Positions 49,169-58,689 of a stretch of 64,000 nucleotides of DNA are shown here, piece after piece. The stretch's first letter is position 1. Every line of letters starts with the position of its first letter. Location: NCBI GenBank assembly GCA_021324885.1, contig JAJPIF010000002.1, forward strand, positions 62,001 to 126,000, read 5' to 3'. The position numbers were made by a program, and so were the translations under genes. The stretch is from Pseudomonadota bacterium. Lineage in GTDB: Bacteria > Desulfobacterota > Binatia > Binatales > Binataceae. The notes under the pieces are model-generated. The model had not been told where the DNA came from. It worked only from the letters and a program-made list of their open reading frames with translations, and did no database searches.

Positions 49169-49936
49169 TTACATCGCGGTCAGACCGCCGTCGACGGCCA
49201 GCGCGGCACCGGTCACAAACGAGGAGTCATCGGAGCACAGCCATAGGACCGCGGCGGCGATTTCGTCGGGCGTACCGAGCCGCCCCACCGGTTCGATCTC
49301 GGCCATGCGGGCGCCGCGCTGGGGCACTACCTCAAAGATTCGCGACAACATCGGGGTTTCAATCGCGCCGGGGCAAACCGCATTGACACGGATTTTCTGC
49401 CGAGCATATTCCAAGGCGCCGGTTCTCGTCAGTCCGATCACTCCGTGCTTGGATGCGCCGTAAGCGGCTGAGCCTGGATTGGCCACCAGGCCCGCAGCCG
49501 ACGCCAGGTTGACTACCGAACCGCCGCTGCCCTGCTTGAGCATCTGGGCGATCTCATATTTCATGCATAGCCACACGCCCTTGAGATTGACGGCGATCAC
49601 GCGGTCGAAGTTTGACTCCGGCGCATCGGCGATATTGTCTCCCCATTTCCCTTCGATACCGGCGATATTGGCGGCACAGTCGAGGCGGCCAAACTTCTTC
49701 ACCGTCTGGTTGACGAACGCTTCGACCTGCGCCGCGGCGCTGACGTCGCAGGCCGAGAAGAAGGCATCGCCGCCCGCCGCCAGCGTCATCCCAAGCGTCT
49801 CCTCGCCGCCTTTTCCATCGACGTCGCAAATCGCGACTTTGGCGCCCGCGCGCGCCGCCGCGATCGACGTCGCCCGGCCCATCCCCGAAGCGCCGCCGGT
49901 TACCAGTATCACCTTGCCCTCGAGTTTAACATTCAT
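49169..49936 (-). CDS. Short-chain dehydrogenase/reductase (255 aa)
   Basis: Classical SDR: VTGGASGMGRATS (Gly motif near residue 13), CAANIAG, the catalytic Ser in NLASAAGLV, and YGASKHG (Tyr, Lys). Ends AVDGGLTAM. The ATG at 49936 follows AAGGTGG, whereas the GTG at 49945 is part of that site. Convergent with the aminotransferase gene (6-bp gap). Substrate not predictable. Confidence 0.9.
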   Translation of the reverse strand: MNVKLEGKVILVTGGASGMGRATSIAAARAGAKVAICDVDGKGGEETLGMTLAAGGDAFFSACDVSAAAQVEAFVNQTVKKFGRLDCAANIAGIEGKWGDNIADAPESNFDRVIAVNLKGVWLCMKYEIAQMLKQGSGGSVVNLASAAGLVANPGSAAYGASKHGVIGLTRTGALEYARQKIRVNAVCPGAIETPMLSRIFEVVPQRGARMAEIEPVGRLGTPDEIAAAVLWLCSDDSSFVTGAALAVDGGLTAM

Positions 49937-49994
49937 ACGATCCACCTTGTGGGAAGTGAGTTATGAGGCTGTTCGGCGAAGCAGAAACGCGCGC

Positions 49995-50855
49995 CTACAG
50001 ATGGGCCGCAAGCAAAAGCGCTTCGTTGTCCATCCGCACCCGTCCCGACGCGTCGGCATAGCGTCGCGCCTCCTGCGCGATTGAGTCAAGGATCCGCTGC
50101 TGCAGCTCGGGCGTTTGCTTTGCAAGCAGCGCACGAAAGGGCGTCGAGACGGCGCGCCGCTGCTCGGCGAAGGCCGCGGGCGATTCGAATTCAAACCGCA
50201 CGTTGAGCGGCTCGACTCGGATATCCTTGAATCCAGCCGCCTCAAGCGCGCGCTCCAGCGGTTTGGTATCGGCCAGCTTAAGCGGACCCGGCGCATTGGG
50301 CGGCGGCGGCGGCAGTCCGGCCAGATTGCGGACGGCGTCGTCACCCAGACTGATCATCGGCACTTTGTGCGCCGGTCCCCAGACTGCCGTGGCAAACCGC
50401 CCTCGTGCGGACAGCACTTGCGCAAGGCGGCGGATGGCCTTGTCGAGGTCGCCGACGAACATCAGACCCCATCGGCACACTGCCGCATCGAAGTCCCGCT
50501 CCTCGACTTCCAACTGCTCGGCGCTGGTGACCACGAATTTCATGTTGCCAATCCTCAGCGCGGCGGCCCGCTCACGCGCCAGCTCAAGCATCGCCGGTGA
50601 CTGGTCGGTCGCCACGACCAGTCCGGCTGGCCCGACCTTGCGCGCCGCGGTGATTGCCGGCTCGCCCGAACCGCTGGCGATATCGAGCACGCGGTCGCCG
50701 GTTTTCAAGCCGCCCAGTTCGACCAGCCGATTGGAGACATGCTGGGCGGCGTGCTCCAGCATCGTCCACATCTGCTTCCAGCCCGGCGCCGCACTGTTCC
50801 AAAATTCGAGTTGCTCGCGATTAATGCGATCCGCATCGTAAATCTGCTCGCTCAT
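49995..50855 (-). CDS. Class I SAM-dependent methyltransferase (286 aa)
   Basis: Rossmann-fold methyltransferase of the UbiE/COQ5-like type: GDRVLDIASGSGEPAITAA is the SAM-binding motif (about residues 55-73), VVATDQSPAMLELARERA the ribose-binding Asp, and DAAVCRWGLMFVGDLDKAI the motif near substrate. The rest is helical. The ATG at 50855 has AGGA eight bases upstream; the TTG at 50861 is less likely. 58 bp upstream of the SDR gene on the same strand. Small-molecule substrate likely, identity unknown. Confidence 0.88.
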   Translation of the reverse strand: MSEQIYDADRINREQLEFWNSAAPGWKQMWTMLEHAAQHVSNRLVELGGLKTGDRVLDIASGSGEPAITAARKVGPAGLVVATDQSPAMLELARERAAALRIGNMKFVVTSAEQLEVEERDFDAAVCRWGLMFVGDLDKAIRRLAQVLSARGRFATAVWGPAHKVPMISLGDDAVRNLAGLPPPPPNAPGPLKLADTKPLERALEAAGFKDIRVEPLNVRFEFESPAAFAEQRRAVSTPFRALLAKQTPELQQRILDSIAQEARRYADASGRVRMDNEALLLAAHL

Positions 50856-51222
50856 GATCAAAATCCTGAGACCGAGCTAAGCATCATCCGATCCAGCGCG
50901 TCAACGACAGGATCCCCAACGCGGCGCCTGGCTGCACGACAAGGGCCCAGGCCCAACCGCGGCTGCTTCAGTCGCAAACGCGTCATCCTACGAACAATCC
51001 CGGCTGATTATGAAATTCACCTAAGTTTCTATGGCATTCGTATTGAATTTATTGAAAAAAGGGAGTGCCTGAACGTAAAGCCTTTTAAAGTTGCGAAATA
51101 CCTTTACATCAGGCTAATTTGGCGATATTTTGTCTAATTGTCGCGTTCACCCTGGAGGTCGGTGCCGGAGTGCGAAGGCGGCTTTCGGTCGGGATTTTAG
51201 ATGGGCTGCAGGAGAGAAGTTG
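50856..51222. other. AT-richer intergenic region before the glycan locus
   Basis: About 365 bases without a gene between the divergent methyltransferase and UDP-sugar dehydrogenase genes. Clearly richer in A and T than the flanks, especially 51000-51140. It contains the predicted promoter listed at 51103. No hairpin, tRNA-like structure or repeat was seen. Confidence 0.5.
51103..51131 (+). promoter_or_regulatory. Predicted sigma-70-type promoter for the UDP-sugar dehydrogenase gene
   Basis: TTTACA (51103-51108) and TATTTT (51126-51131) are separated by 17 bases, the ideal spacer, with five of six and four of six matches to the -35 and -10 consensus. Transcription would start near 51138, giving a leader of about 85 bases. 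Prediction only. Confidence 0.4.
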
Positions 51223-52545
51223 ATGGCGGGTTTGCTCGAGCATGCAATTCGTAAATTCGAGGATCGCAGCGCCCGTGTCGGCGTGTTGGGCCTGGGCTAC
51301 GCTGGGCTGCCTCTTACGTGCTGTTTTGCTGAGGCGGGATTTCAAACCATGGGCTTCGATATCGACCCGGCGAAAATCGAACAGTTGCAGGCCGGCCGAA
51401 GCTATATTGGCCACATTTCTGGTGAAAGAATCGCGCAATTGGTTAAATCCCGACGTTTGAAACCGACTACGGATTTTTCCTTGTTGCGTGATTGCGACGC
51501 CGCCATCATCTGCGTGCCGACACCGCTGGGCGAAGGACGCACGCCCGATTTGAGGTTTGTCATCAATACAGCGACGGCGGTCGCCGAGCACCTGCATCGC
51601 GGGGAACTGGTAGTGCTGGAAAGCACCACTTACCCCGGGACGACTGATGAGATACTGCTGCCGTTGTTTCAGAGTTCCGGATTAAAAGTGGGAGAAGATT
51701 ATTTTCTCGCGTTCTCGCCCGAACGCGAGGACCCGGCCAACCCGGATTTTTCAACCCGCACCATTCCCAAAGTCGTTGGCGGCATAACTCCCAACTGCGG
51801 CAGGGTCGCAGGCGCCGCTTATGGCGCGCTGGTCGAGCGAGTCGTGCCAGTCTCCTCGGCCCGGGCGGCCGAAGCCGCCAAGCTGCTCGAAAACATCTAC
51901 CGATGCGTCAATATCGCGATGATCAACGAGCTCAAGTTGCTGTTCGAGCGGATGGGTATCGACGTTTGGGAAGTGATTGGGGCGTCGGCGACCAAACCTT
52001 TCGGCTTCACTCCTTTTTATCCGGGTCCCGGACTGGGCGGGCACTGCATTCCCGTCGATCCCTTCTATTTGACCTGGAAAGCCAAGCAATACGACTTCAA
52101 TACCCGTTTTATCGAACTGGCCGGCGAAATCAATTCGGGAATGCCGCAGCATGTGGTCGACCGCCTTATCGAAGGATTGAACCTGATGGGTAAGGCGCTT
52201 AACGGCGCTCGCATCCTGCTGATCGGCGCCGCTTACAAGAAGAATGTCGAAGACGTAAGGGAAGCACCAGCCATCCGCATTATCCAGCTCCTGCACGAAC
52301 GCCTTGCCACGGTGAATTACCACGATCCCTACGTGCCGCGATTGGAAACCCGTCATCTGGAAAAGCCGCTGTTCTCAGTCCGATTAAACTCCGAGATTGT
52401 TGCGGCGAGCGATGCTGTCATAATAGTCACCGATCATGCCGATATAGACTACCGCCTGATCCTGAACCACGCCCCGTTGATCGTGGACACGCGCAACGCG
52501 ACCGCGCCATACCGTAAGCCGTCGCATCGCGTGATCATGGCTTAG
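51223..52545 (+). CDS. UDP-sugar 6-dehydrogenase, WecC-like (440 aa)
   Basis: NAD-dependent nucleotide-sugar dehydrogenase of the UDP-glucose/GDP-mannose family, most like UDP-N-acetylmannosamine or UDP-N-acetylglucosamine dehydrogenases. VGVLGLGYAGLPL (Rossmann Gly-rich, from residue 18), ESTTYPGTTDEI, the catalytic Cys in GPGLGGHCIPVDPFYLTW and AYKKNVEDVREAP are conserved. It makes a uronic-acid sugar donor for the glycan. The AGGAGAG site supports the ATG at 51223; the frame upstream is not family-like. Exact sugar specificity unresolved. Confidence 0.9.
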   Translation: MAGLLEHAIRKFEDRSARVGVLGLGYAGLPLTCCFAEAGFQTMGFDIDPAKIEQLQAGRSYIGHISGERIAQLVKSRRLKPTTDFSLLRDCDAAIICVPTPLGEGRTPDLRFVINTATAVAEHLHRGELVVLESTTYPGTTDEILLPLFQSSGLKVGEDYFLAFSPEREDPANPDFSTRTIPKVVGGITPNCGRVAGAAYGALVERVVPVSSARAAEAAKLLENIYRCVNIAMINELKLLFERMGIDVWEVIGASATKPFGFTPFYPGPGLGGHCIPVDPFYLTWKAKQYDFNTRFIELAGEINSGMPQHVVDRLIEGLNLMGKALNGARILLIGAAYKKNVEDVREAPAIRIIQLLHERLATVNYHDPYVPRLETRHLEKPLFSVRLNSEIVAASDAVIIVTDHADIDYRLILNHAPLIVDTRNATAPYRKPSHRVIMA

Positions 52546-52661
52546 TCAGCAATCGTTGACCGCCAACACGGTGCAATTGCAAATTCCTCTGCCCCGATTC
52601 GGAGAAAATTAAGGTTTGACCATAACCTAAGGGTCCAGATCAAAGAAATCGAAAGGTTCTC

Positions 52662-54137
52662 TCACGAATCGAAGCTATTATAATGCCTCTCAACAAGTGA
52701 GCTGGCAGGGATGGCGCGTGTTTCGTTCGGATAGCTTTCCGGGCTGTTCACTTTCCAAAGCCAGACCGCCACCACGTAGATTACCAATGGAACTGTGGGA
52801 ACTGCATAACGGGAATTTTCCCCCAGTTCAATCGCCGCCTGCACCAGCGAGGCCGCCAGCACCACCGCGATTACGCAGCAGTCGAAATCCAGGCTCAAGC
52901 GCCGGCGTATCAATTGAAGCGCGCCCCAGCCGGCGATCAGCAGGAACAGTAGGTTTACGGCGAACCAAACCAGCTTCTGGACCTTCCACAGCTTGCGTAC
53001 AAAAAGGCCGAACGCCGGCTTGTAAAACTGGTCCGGAAATCCAAAATATGCGTCGGGAATCCAGAATCGGTTCCAGCCTCGCAACACGCTGCGCGCGTAG
53101 AGCAGCGGATGCGCGATGAACATCTCGAGCGACATGCGGGTGAGTCTGCGTGACAGCTCGATCTCCGTCCATCCGGTCTCTCTATATATTTCCGGAGCCG
53201 CTTCGAAGATCGCTTCGGAACGCGATCCGCCTTCTGCAATCTGCCTTCTCACCACCCGCAAATACGGCTCACGAATAGCGACATAACGCTCCGGAGCAAG
53301 TTCAATAAACTCACCACTATGATTACTCAGTGACAGACCCACCGTGCTCATGAGACCGAAGTAACCAGCCACGAACCAATTGAAAATGCACCAGGCCAGC
53401 ATCAGCCCGGCCGCGGGTATTGCAAACGCTGCAAGACGCCTGGTTCGCGCGCCCGCGCCTTCCCGCTCACCGAGTTTTAGCAGAGCCGAAAAATATATGA
53501 ATAATAGAAAGGCGTACAACGGCCGGGCCAGCGCGGTCATACCGGTGAGTAAGCCTGTTACTGCGTACCAGGTCACCGCCCTGCGCGTGGACGGCCTGGA
53601 AACGGTTCGTTGCAGCGCCACAACCGATGCCAGCAAAAAAAACGTGCACACGGTTTCGGACATCATTGCCGATTCATAGGTTATCGCGCCCAAATCGAGC
53701 GCCCAGGCGGTCCCGGCAAGAATCCCGAAAACACTGCTGTTGGTTCGACGCATTACCAAAAGAGCCAGCAGCGAAGCTGTCGCAACGCCGATCAGGGTTT
53801 GCACCAGCCTCGCCGTGACGTAGTCTCTCCCGCTCGCCAGCAGAAGGAGGGGGAAAACCGGCGTTCTGCTGGCGTCCCAACCTCCGAAGCTCAGCGAACT
53901 GAAGTCACTGGCCAGTTCGAGATAGCTGGGGGTGTCGGGATCAACCGCAGGCGCGCAGTTCCTGACCATCAATAGCCGCGCAATCATCGCGACAATCACC
54001 ACCGCCAACAGCATCCTGGCGGTAGCTCGGCGCGAGCGACCCGGGTCAGGCGCCGGATCGACTTTGAATGAACAGCGCGCGCTTTCAGTTGCCGATTGCA
54101 ATCCGAACCGCAGCTGGATGGCCTGGAGCGCCGGCAC
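52662..54137 (-). CDS. GT-C-type membrane glycosyltransferase-like protein (491 aa)
   Basis: Polytopic membrane protein with about ten segments; the periplasmic loop after the first segment reads CAPAVDPDTPSYLELASDF, an acidic motif in the position of the catalytic Asp of GT39/GT83-like mannosyl- or arabinosyltransferases. These enzymes use a lipid-phosphate sugar. The GTG at 54137 overlaps the next gene by 53 bases; ATG at 54014 is an alternative that removes 41 residues of non-conserved, basic N-terminus. Last gene of the glycan operon. Confidence 0.7.
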   Translation of the reverse strand: MPALQAIQLRFGLQSATESARCSFKVDPAPDPGRSRRATARMLLAVVIVAMIARLLMVRNCAPAVDPDTPSYLELASDFSSLSFGGWDASRTPVFPLLLLASGRDYVTARLVQTLIGVATASLLALLVMRRTNSSVFGILAGTAWALDLGAITYESAMMSETVCTFFLLASVVALQRTVSRPSTRRAVTWYAVTGLLTGMTALARPLYAFLLFIYFSALLKLGEREGAGARTRRLAAFAIPAAGLMLAWCIFNWFVAGYFGLMSTVGLSLSNHSGEFIELAPERYVAIREPYLRVVRRQIAEGGSRSEAIFEAAPEIYRETGWTEIELSRRLTRMSLEMFIAHPLLYARSVLRGWNRFWIPDAYFGFPDQFYKPAFGLFVRKLWKVQKLVWFAVNLLFLLIAGWGALQLIRRRLSLDFDCCVIAVVLAASLVQAAIELGENSRYAVPTVPLVIYVVAVWLWKVNSPESYPNETRAIPASSLVERHYNSFDS

Positions 54138-55371
54138 GCTTGCTGTCGAGCTTCTGCAGTGCGTCCACTATATCAGGCAGCATCGCTTTGGCTACAACCA
54201 TGTTGCCGGCCTCGTTGATATGTACATAGTCGAGAAAATAAGGCGCGCTGGATGTACTGAAAAGACCGCTCATGTCGCGGACGCCGACTTTCTCGTGAAT
54301 CTCAGCCATCCTTTGGTAGACGCCTATATAAAGGTCTCGGTTCTCGCGCACCCACGGATCGTTTTCCCAGGCGGCTTCGTATGGTGTCAGCTTCTTCTTG
54401 TAGTAAATTACCGGCTGCCAGTAGAACAGGCATTTGAAACCGTACCGCCGCGACGCGTCCTCGACAACGCTCTTGTTGTACAAATAATCGCGGATAACGT
54501 CATCCTCAAGATGGGGATCCCGCTTCTCCGCGGTCTGTCCGCGCCGCCGGTGCATAAGTCTGATCAACCTGCCTTGAAGCAGGCGATACTCTTGGGGCGC
54601 CAGCCGCTCGGCGATCATCTGCGCCATCTCTCCGAGACCGGAGTTGACAACCATCGATTTGAACGCCTCATAATACAAGAGCGAGCGATCGTGCGGATTG
54701 TGCCAGTTCAGCAGGTTGAACTCCCGGCCGCGATACCTTTCATCATAGGTGACTCCCGCCCGGCTGTTGAGCGCCGCCGATTCGACGTCATTGCTGCCGT
54801 CATAGAAAATAACCAGGTCAGGGATGCTTCCATGAAGCAGTTGCTCCTGAAGAAAGAGTACTTCTTGAGTACTGACATAACCGCGTTGTCCGTAATTGGT
54901 TACTTCCACCCTGTAGGGAGTGGCCGCAAGCAATTTCTGGATTAGAGAAGGAATCGTATAATCGTCGCGGGCGCCTTCGCCCCATATAGCGGACCCGCCG
55001 AACATGAAGATACGCAGCACTCTTGTTTTCGGCACCGCGTTTGAGCGTTCGGCGCCGCGCCAGGTCGGCCGAATGCCGTCGTCTCCAATGTTGATGTATC
55101 TGCCCCGACGGGGCGACGCGATCCAGTAAACATAAGGATGCCATTGGACCGTGAATGCGGCCAGCTCATCGTAATACTCACGGGTCCAGCGCTCCTTCTG
55201 ATAACCGTCGGCATACACTCGCGGATCGACTTCCGGCTTGCGCGTAAAATGCAGGCCGATATCAATGGTCAGCTCTAAGAAAGCAAGCATCAAAAGAACC
55301 AGGGTGACCTCGATCCAGATCACCCACAGCGCACGCTTCAGGCCCGCGGCTACTTTATACAGATCTGCCAT
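54085..55371 (-). CDS. Membrane-anchored SGNH-hydrolase-like protein 1 (428 aa)
   Basis: An N-terminal membrane segment (residues 14-36) is followed by an extracytoplasmic SGNH/GDSL-like domain: FMFGGSAIWGEG (nucleophile Ser block), the Gly block VTNYGQRGYVSTQEV, the Asn block in YDGSNDVESA, and the catalytic Asp-His pair in FLDYVHINEAGN. These domains usually act as O-acetyl or acyl esterases/transferases on polysaccharides. A paralogue with the same layout is at 58690. Chosen start is the ATG at 55371; a TTG six bases upstream adds two residues. Confidence 0.8.
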   Translation of the reverse strand: MADLYKVAAGLKRALWVIWIEVTLVLLMLAFLELTIDIGLHFTRKPEVDPRVYADGYQKERWTREYYDELAAFTVQWHPYVYWIASPRRGRYINIGDDGIRPTWRGAERSNAVPKTRVLRIFMFGGSAIWGEGARDDYTIPSLIQKLLAATPYRVEVTNYGQRGYVSTQEVLFLQEQLLHGSIPDLVIFYDGSNDVESAALNSRAGVTYDERYRGREFNLLNWHNPHDRSLLYYEAFKSMVVNSGLGEMAQMIAERLAPQEYRLLQGRLIRLMHRRRGQTAEKRDPHLEDDVIRDYLYNKSVVEDASRRYGFKCLFYWQPVIYYKKKLTPYEAAWENDPWVRENRDLYIGVYQRMAEIHEKVGVRDMSGLFSTSSAPYFLDYVHINEAGNMVVAKAMLPDIVDALQKLDSKRAGAPGHPAAVRIAIGN

Positions 55372-55474
55372 CGTCAAATGATCGCGGTCTGAAATCGCAT
55401 TGCTTGGCGATTGACGGTTTACCGGAGGTAGAGAAAGCCAGGCTGCCCCGCCAATACATCCGGCCCCTCCAAAC

Positions 55475-57190
55475 TTACAACACCGGCAGCCCCCGCCCCG
55501 GTTTTGCCCAGGGACACGGACTGCGTTTAATTTTGGGCAAAAGTGTCTGTTTTGCCGCAGCGCTCGTGTTTAGCCGGTCCACCTCTCCCGTGCCGACGTC
55601 CACCAAGAGGAGCAAATCGTTGAATCCGTAACTGTTTTCGTCGTAAGACTGCGTAATTACACCGTTCCTTGCCAGTTTGGCGTGGCTATTGACCACGTCC
55701 CCTCTGAGAGTGTCATCACCGTAACTGAGTTGAAGCACCCCTGTCATGTCCCAGGTGCTCTCGAACACGATCCCCGGTCCAATGTAGGGACAGAATCCAG
55801 CCACCAAAACGGTGCTTCCCACCGGTGCACGCACCAGCGCCCGATGGACCGCGGCCAGCACCTGCGACTGACGCGCCCCGGCGGCTATCCAGTATTGCGC
55901 GATTGTACTTACGATCAGGTAGTTGGATCCGCATAATACCGCGATGAAAAAGGCGAAAATCGCGGCCCGGTTGGCCTGGCCAAAAAGGTTTGAGAACAAG
56001 CCCGCGCAGCCCGCAACAACGGCCGAGGCGCCGATGGCCGCGGCTATCGTTATGCGGTTGTCGGCTCCGGTCGCAATGAAACTGTCTTTTTTGTCCGCAA
56101 AAAACCAGGCCAGACCCATGATGGAGGTGAGCAGACCAAACGCGATGAGGCAGGCCGCTGCGCTTTTGACCGGCGGCCTGTCAACGGGCGTTCCCGCTTT
56201 CCGAATATAAGCAAACACCAGCGCGCCCAACGCGGCCGCGGTGAAAACAAATTGACCGGATGGAGCGAGATGAAGGCATTGCCATGCCGTGTAGGGGACC
56301 TCGAGGGCAAAGCGGCCGAAGTCGAACTCGATCAGATGCGCGGCAAAGGCGCGCGCAATCGGTCCGAAGTCCCGCAGCACATTGTAACTATGGCGCGAAT
56401 AGTAACGCGTTTCTACCGCGATCTTGTAAGACATAGCCGCGGACAAGGCGCCGGCGAACGGCAGGTAAAGCCGCAAGGATCGGTAACGAACTGAAGGCTC
56501 GCTCGAGTTGAAGTTCGACGAGCTGAACTTTACCAGCACCGGAATCAGAAGCATCAAACCAAAAGTGACTTCATATGCCAACACGCTCAAGGCTGCCGAA
56601 ACCGACGCGAGCAGCAGCCACAACACCGATGGAGTTCCACGCCGCCCGGCAGCATTAAGCATTGCGAGTACGGCAAGGAGGCATAAGGCGCAGCTCATCG
56701 GCGCCTGGAATGAAGCAAACCAGAACCGGGCCGTCGAATAGTGCGGGAGAAGCGAATAGATCAGAGCGACAGCCAGGCTATCCAGACGTGAAAGGACTTT
56801 TCGGCACACCAGATAGAGCAGCACGGAGACCAGGCAAACTATGAGGCTGTTGGTCAGGTGATATGCGATTGCCCGGTTGCCGAACAGCCGGTACAGAGCG
56901 GCAAAATAAAATATCTGCACAGGCCGCATCTGCATCTGCCGTTCGTGGGTCGAAAGAGCGGCAAAGCATGCCAAAATCGAAGGATGCCGTACGGTCGAGA
57001 GGTCCGCAAACATGCCCCAATCATCACTGTAAAAACCCAGTTTTCCGGCGTACGAGGCGAAAGTGAATACGCAAACACCGGTGATCAGGACGCAATCCCT
57101 GACAATTCCGAAATCGAAAGCAAATCGCGGCCCACGCCATTGGCAATAATCGACCGCTGCGCGCATTGATTTGGCGGCGCTCTCTTTCAC
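55475..57190 (-). CDS. GT-C-fold-like polytopic membrane protein (571 aa)
   Basis: Membrane protein with about eleven segments and the motif GKLGFYSDDWGMFADL after the first segment; acidic YSDDW followed by RPVQIFYFAALYRLFGN resembles GT-C glycosyltransferases. The large periplasmic loop lies near the C-terminus (VLVAGFCPYIGPGIVFEST). The GTG at 57190 overlaps the stop of the following gene in transcription order (GTGA). Function as glycosyltransferase is inferred; no full catalytic assignment. Confidence 0.65.
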   Translation of the reverse strand: MKESAAKSMRAAVDYCQWRGPRFAFDFGIVRDCVLITGVCVFTFASYAGKLGFYSDDWGMFADLSTVRHPSILACFAALSTHERQMQMRPVQIFYFAALYRLFGNRAIAYHLTNSLIVCLVSVLLYLVCRKVLSRLDSLAVALIYSLLPHYSTARFWFASFQAPMSCALCLLAVLAMLNAAGRRGTPSVLWLLLASVSAALSVLAYEVTFGLMLLIPVLVKFSSSNFNSSEPSVRYRSLRLYLPFAGALSAAMSYKIAVETRYYSRHSYNVLRDFGPIARAFAAHLIEFDFGRFALEVPYTAWQCLHLAPSGQFVFTAAALGALVFAYIRKAGTPVDRPPVKSAAACLIAFGLLTSIMGLAWFFADKKDSFIATGADNRITIAAAIGASAVVAGCAGLFSNLFGQANRAAIFAFFIAVLCGSNYLIVSTIAQYWIAAGARQSQVLAAVHRALVRAPVGSTVLVAGFCPYIGPGIVFESTWDMTGVLQLSYGDDTLRGDVVNSHAKLARNGVITQSYDENSYGFNDLLLLVDVGTGEVDRLNTSAAAKQTLLPKIKRSPCPWAKPGRGLPVL

Positions 57191-58659
57191 CGGTGGGCTT
57201 GCTGCTCAAGATCGCGGCGTTCAGGCGAATCGCCGGACAAACCGCAACGGCGCAAAAGCACGATAATTGCCAGAAACGCCAGCCACGTGCGCATGGTCTG
57301 CACGTATTCATGATCGGCCAGGGTAAAGTAATGCGGCAAGGGCATGAACACAAAGAGACTCAGAAATACCAGAGGGTGCGGCAACTCACTTAAGCCGCCC
57401 GAGAACAGACCATAGATCACGATAACCAGGGGAACCACGGCGGAGCAGGTAATCGTAATATACCTGATCCAGGTGAAAGCCGTTCGCTCAAGCCGTTCCC
57501 GGGCGTCCCAGGGCCATCTATCGAATATGTCGGTGCACCAGACTACGTAAAAGCGCTCCGTCGCGCGCCAAACGGTCTGCGCCGGATGGGCGCGCATATA
57601 GTTAAGCGCCCGCTCGCGGCAAAGGCGTACGTAACCGATTTCTCCCAGTGATTTGTACAGCGCCGCTTCCTGCGCGTTCAGGGCGGGATGCAGCGAGGTG
57701 GCCTGCTCGCGAATGCATCCGCGGGGGTTGTTGCCCTGGAACAACTCGTACCATCCGTTGGATCGCATCGGCACGAAGGCGTGAAGTTCGACGGCGTTGC
57801 GGATCAGCCACGGCGCAACGATTGAGCCGGCAACCGCCGCCGACACCGCCGCGGCTCCGGCCATCGCGCGCAGCGGCGCACGCCTGCGTATGAACGGCTC
57901 CATCAGGGCCACCGCATACACCGGCAGCGGCGTCACGTTAATCAGGGCCAGGATGCCGGCGGCTGCACCCAAAGCCGCGCCGGAGCGCCGCTTCGGATCA
58001 TCGCACCACCATAGCGCGGCACACACCAGCAAGGCGATCGCCAGTTCCTGCCACTGGTAATACCAGATTTCCGGGATGCGCAATAACGACTCGGGCCAGA
58101 AACAAAAGACCAGGGCGGCTGCAGCGGGTGTATACGACGGAACTCGGGGCGCGCGCCGTGTGACATAACGTGCTACCAGCCAATACAGAGAAACCGACAA
58201 CGCTGTTGGTATCGTTTGTAGTAAGACCAGCGCCCGGTATGTTCGCTCGGAGGCTTCCCCCTGCAGTCTCATCACGGCGGCCCAGAGATAGGGCATAAGC
58301 GGGCATTCCCATGCAGTGGGCACGTTCCCTTCGGAAAAGGGCGAGCTGAAGCCCCGACCGTGAAATATATTGAGGGCTATATTTCCGATCTCCGCAAAGG
58401 CGAAGGTGTTGGCCGGGATATGCTGCGCGCGGAATATCGCGTGAGCCAGGGGATAGAGCAACCGCACCGCCAACGACGCGGCGAACACCCGCAACATTGC
58501 GGTAACCGGCCGATCGGCGGGAAGCCATCCCTCAAGCCGCGTTAGAAGATTTTTCTCCCGCGGGCCGCATTCGGCCAAACCCCCGTGTAAATCGGCGGAT
58601 CGCCTGGCCGCAGTGGTTTTGGAGATCATCCCGGTATTTAACGCAGACGCTCGTGCCAT
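57187..58659 (-). CDS. GT39/ArnT-like membrane glycosyltransferase (490 aa)
   Basis: Polytopic membrane protein. Signature of this GT-C family: FAEIGNIALNIFHGRGFSSPF with PTAWECPLMPYLWAAVM shortly after, including the acidic residue near the first periplasmic loop. Several membrane segments follow and the C-terminal part is soluble. Most likely transfers a sugar from a polyprenyl phosphate. Translationally coupled to the gene at 55475. The N-terminal 50 residues are poorly conserved. Confidence 0.75.
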   Translation of the reverse strand: MARASALNTGMISKTTAARRSADLHGGLAECGPREKNLLTRLEGWLPADRPVTAMLRVFAASLAVRLLYPLAHAIFRAQHIPANTFAFAEIGNIALNIFHGRGFSSPFSEGNVPTAWECPLMPYLWAAVMRLQGEASERTYRALVLLQTIPTALSVSLYWLVARYVTRRAPRVPSYTPAAAALVFCFWPESLLRIPEIWYYQWQELAIALLVCAALWWCDDPKRRSGAALGAAAGILALINVTPLPVYAVALMEPFIRRRAPLRAMAGAAAVSAAVAGSIVAPWLIRNAVELHAFVPMRSNGWYELFQGNNPRGCIREQATSLHPALNAQEAALYKSLGEIGYVRLCRERALNYMRAHPAQTVWRATERFYVVWCTDIFDRWPWDARERLERTAFTWIRYITITCSAVVPLVIVIYGLFSGGLSELPHPLVFLSLFVFMPLPHYFTLADHEYVQTMRTWLAFLAIIVLLRRCGLSGDSPERRDLEQQAHR

Positions 58660-58689
58660 ACCAGTTTTGTCGCCAATACCAACCTGGGC

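Noticed and set aside
52546-52661. A terminator between the convergent UDP-sugar dehydrogenase and glycosyltransferase genes
   Set aside because: Only a 5-bp inverted repeat (AGGTT/AACCT near 52610) with no U run was found; too weak to call.
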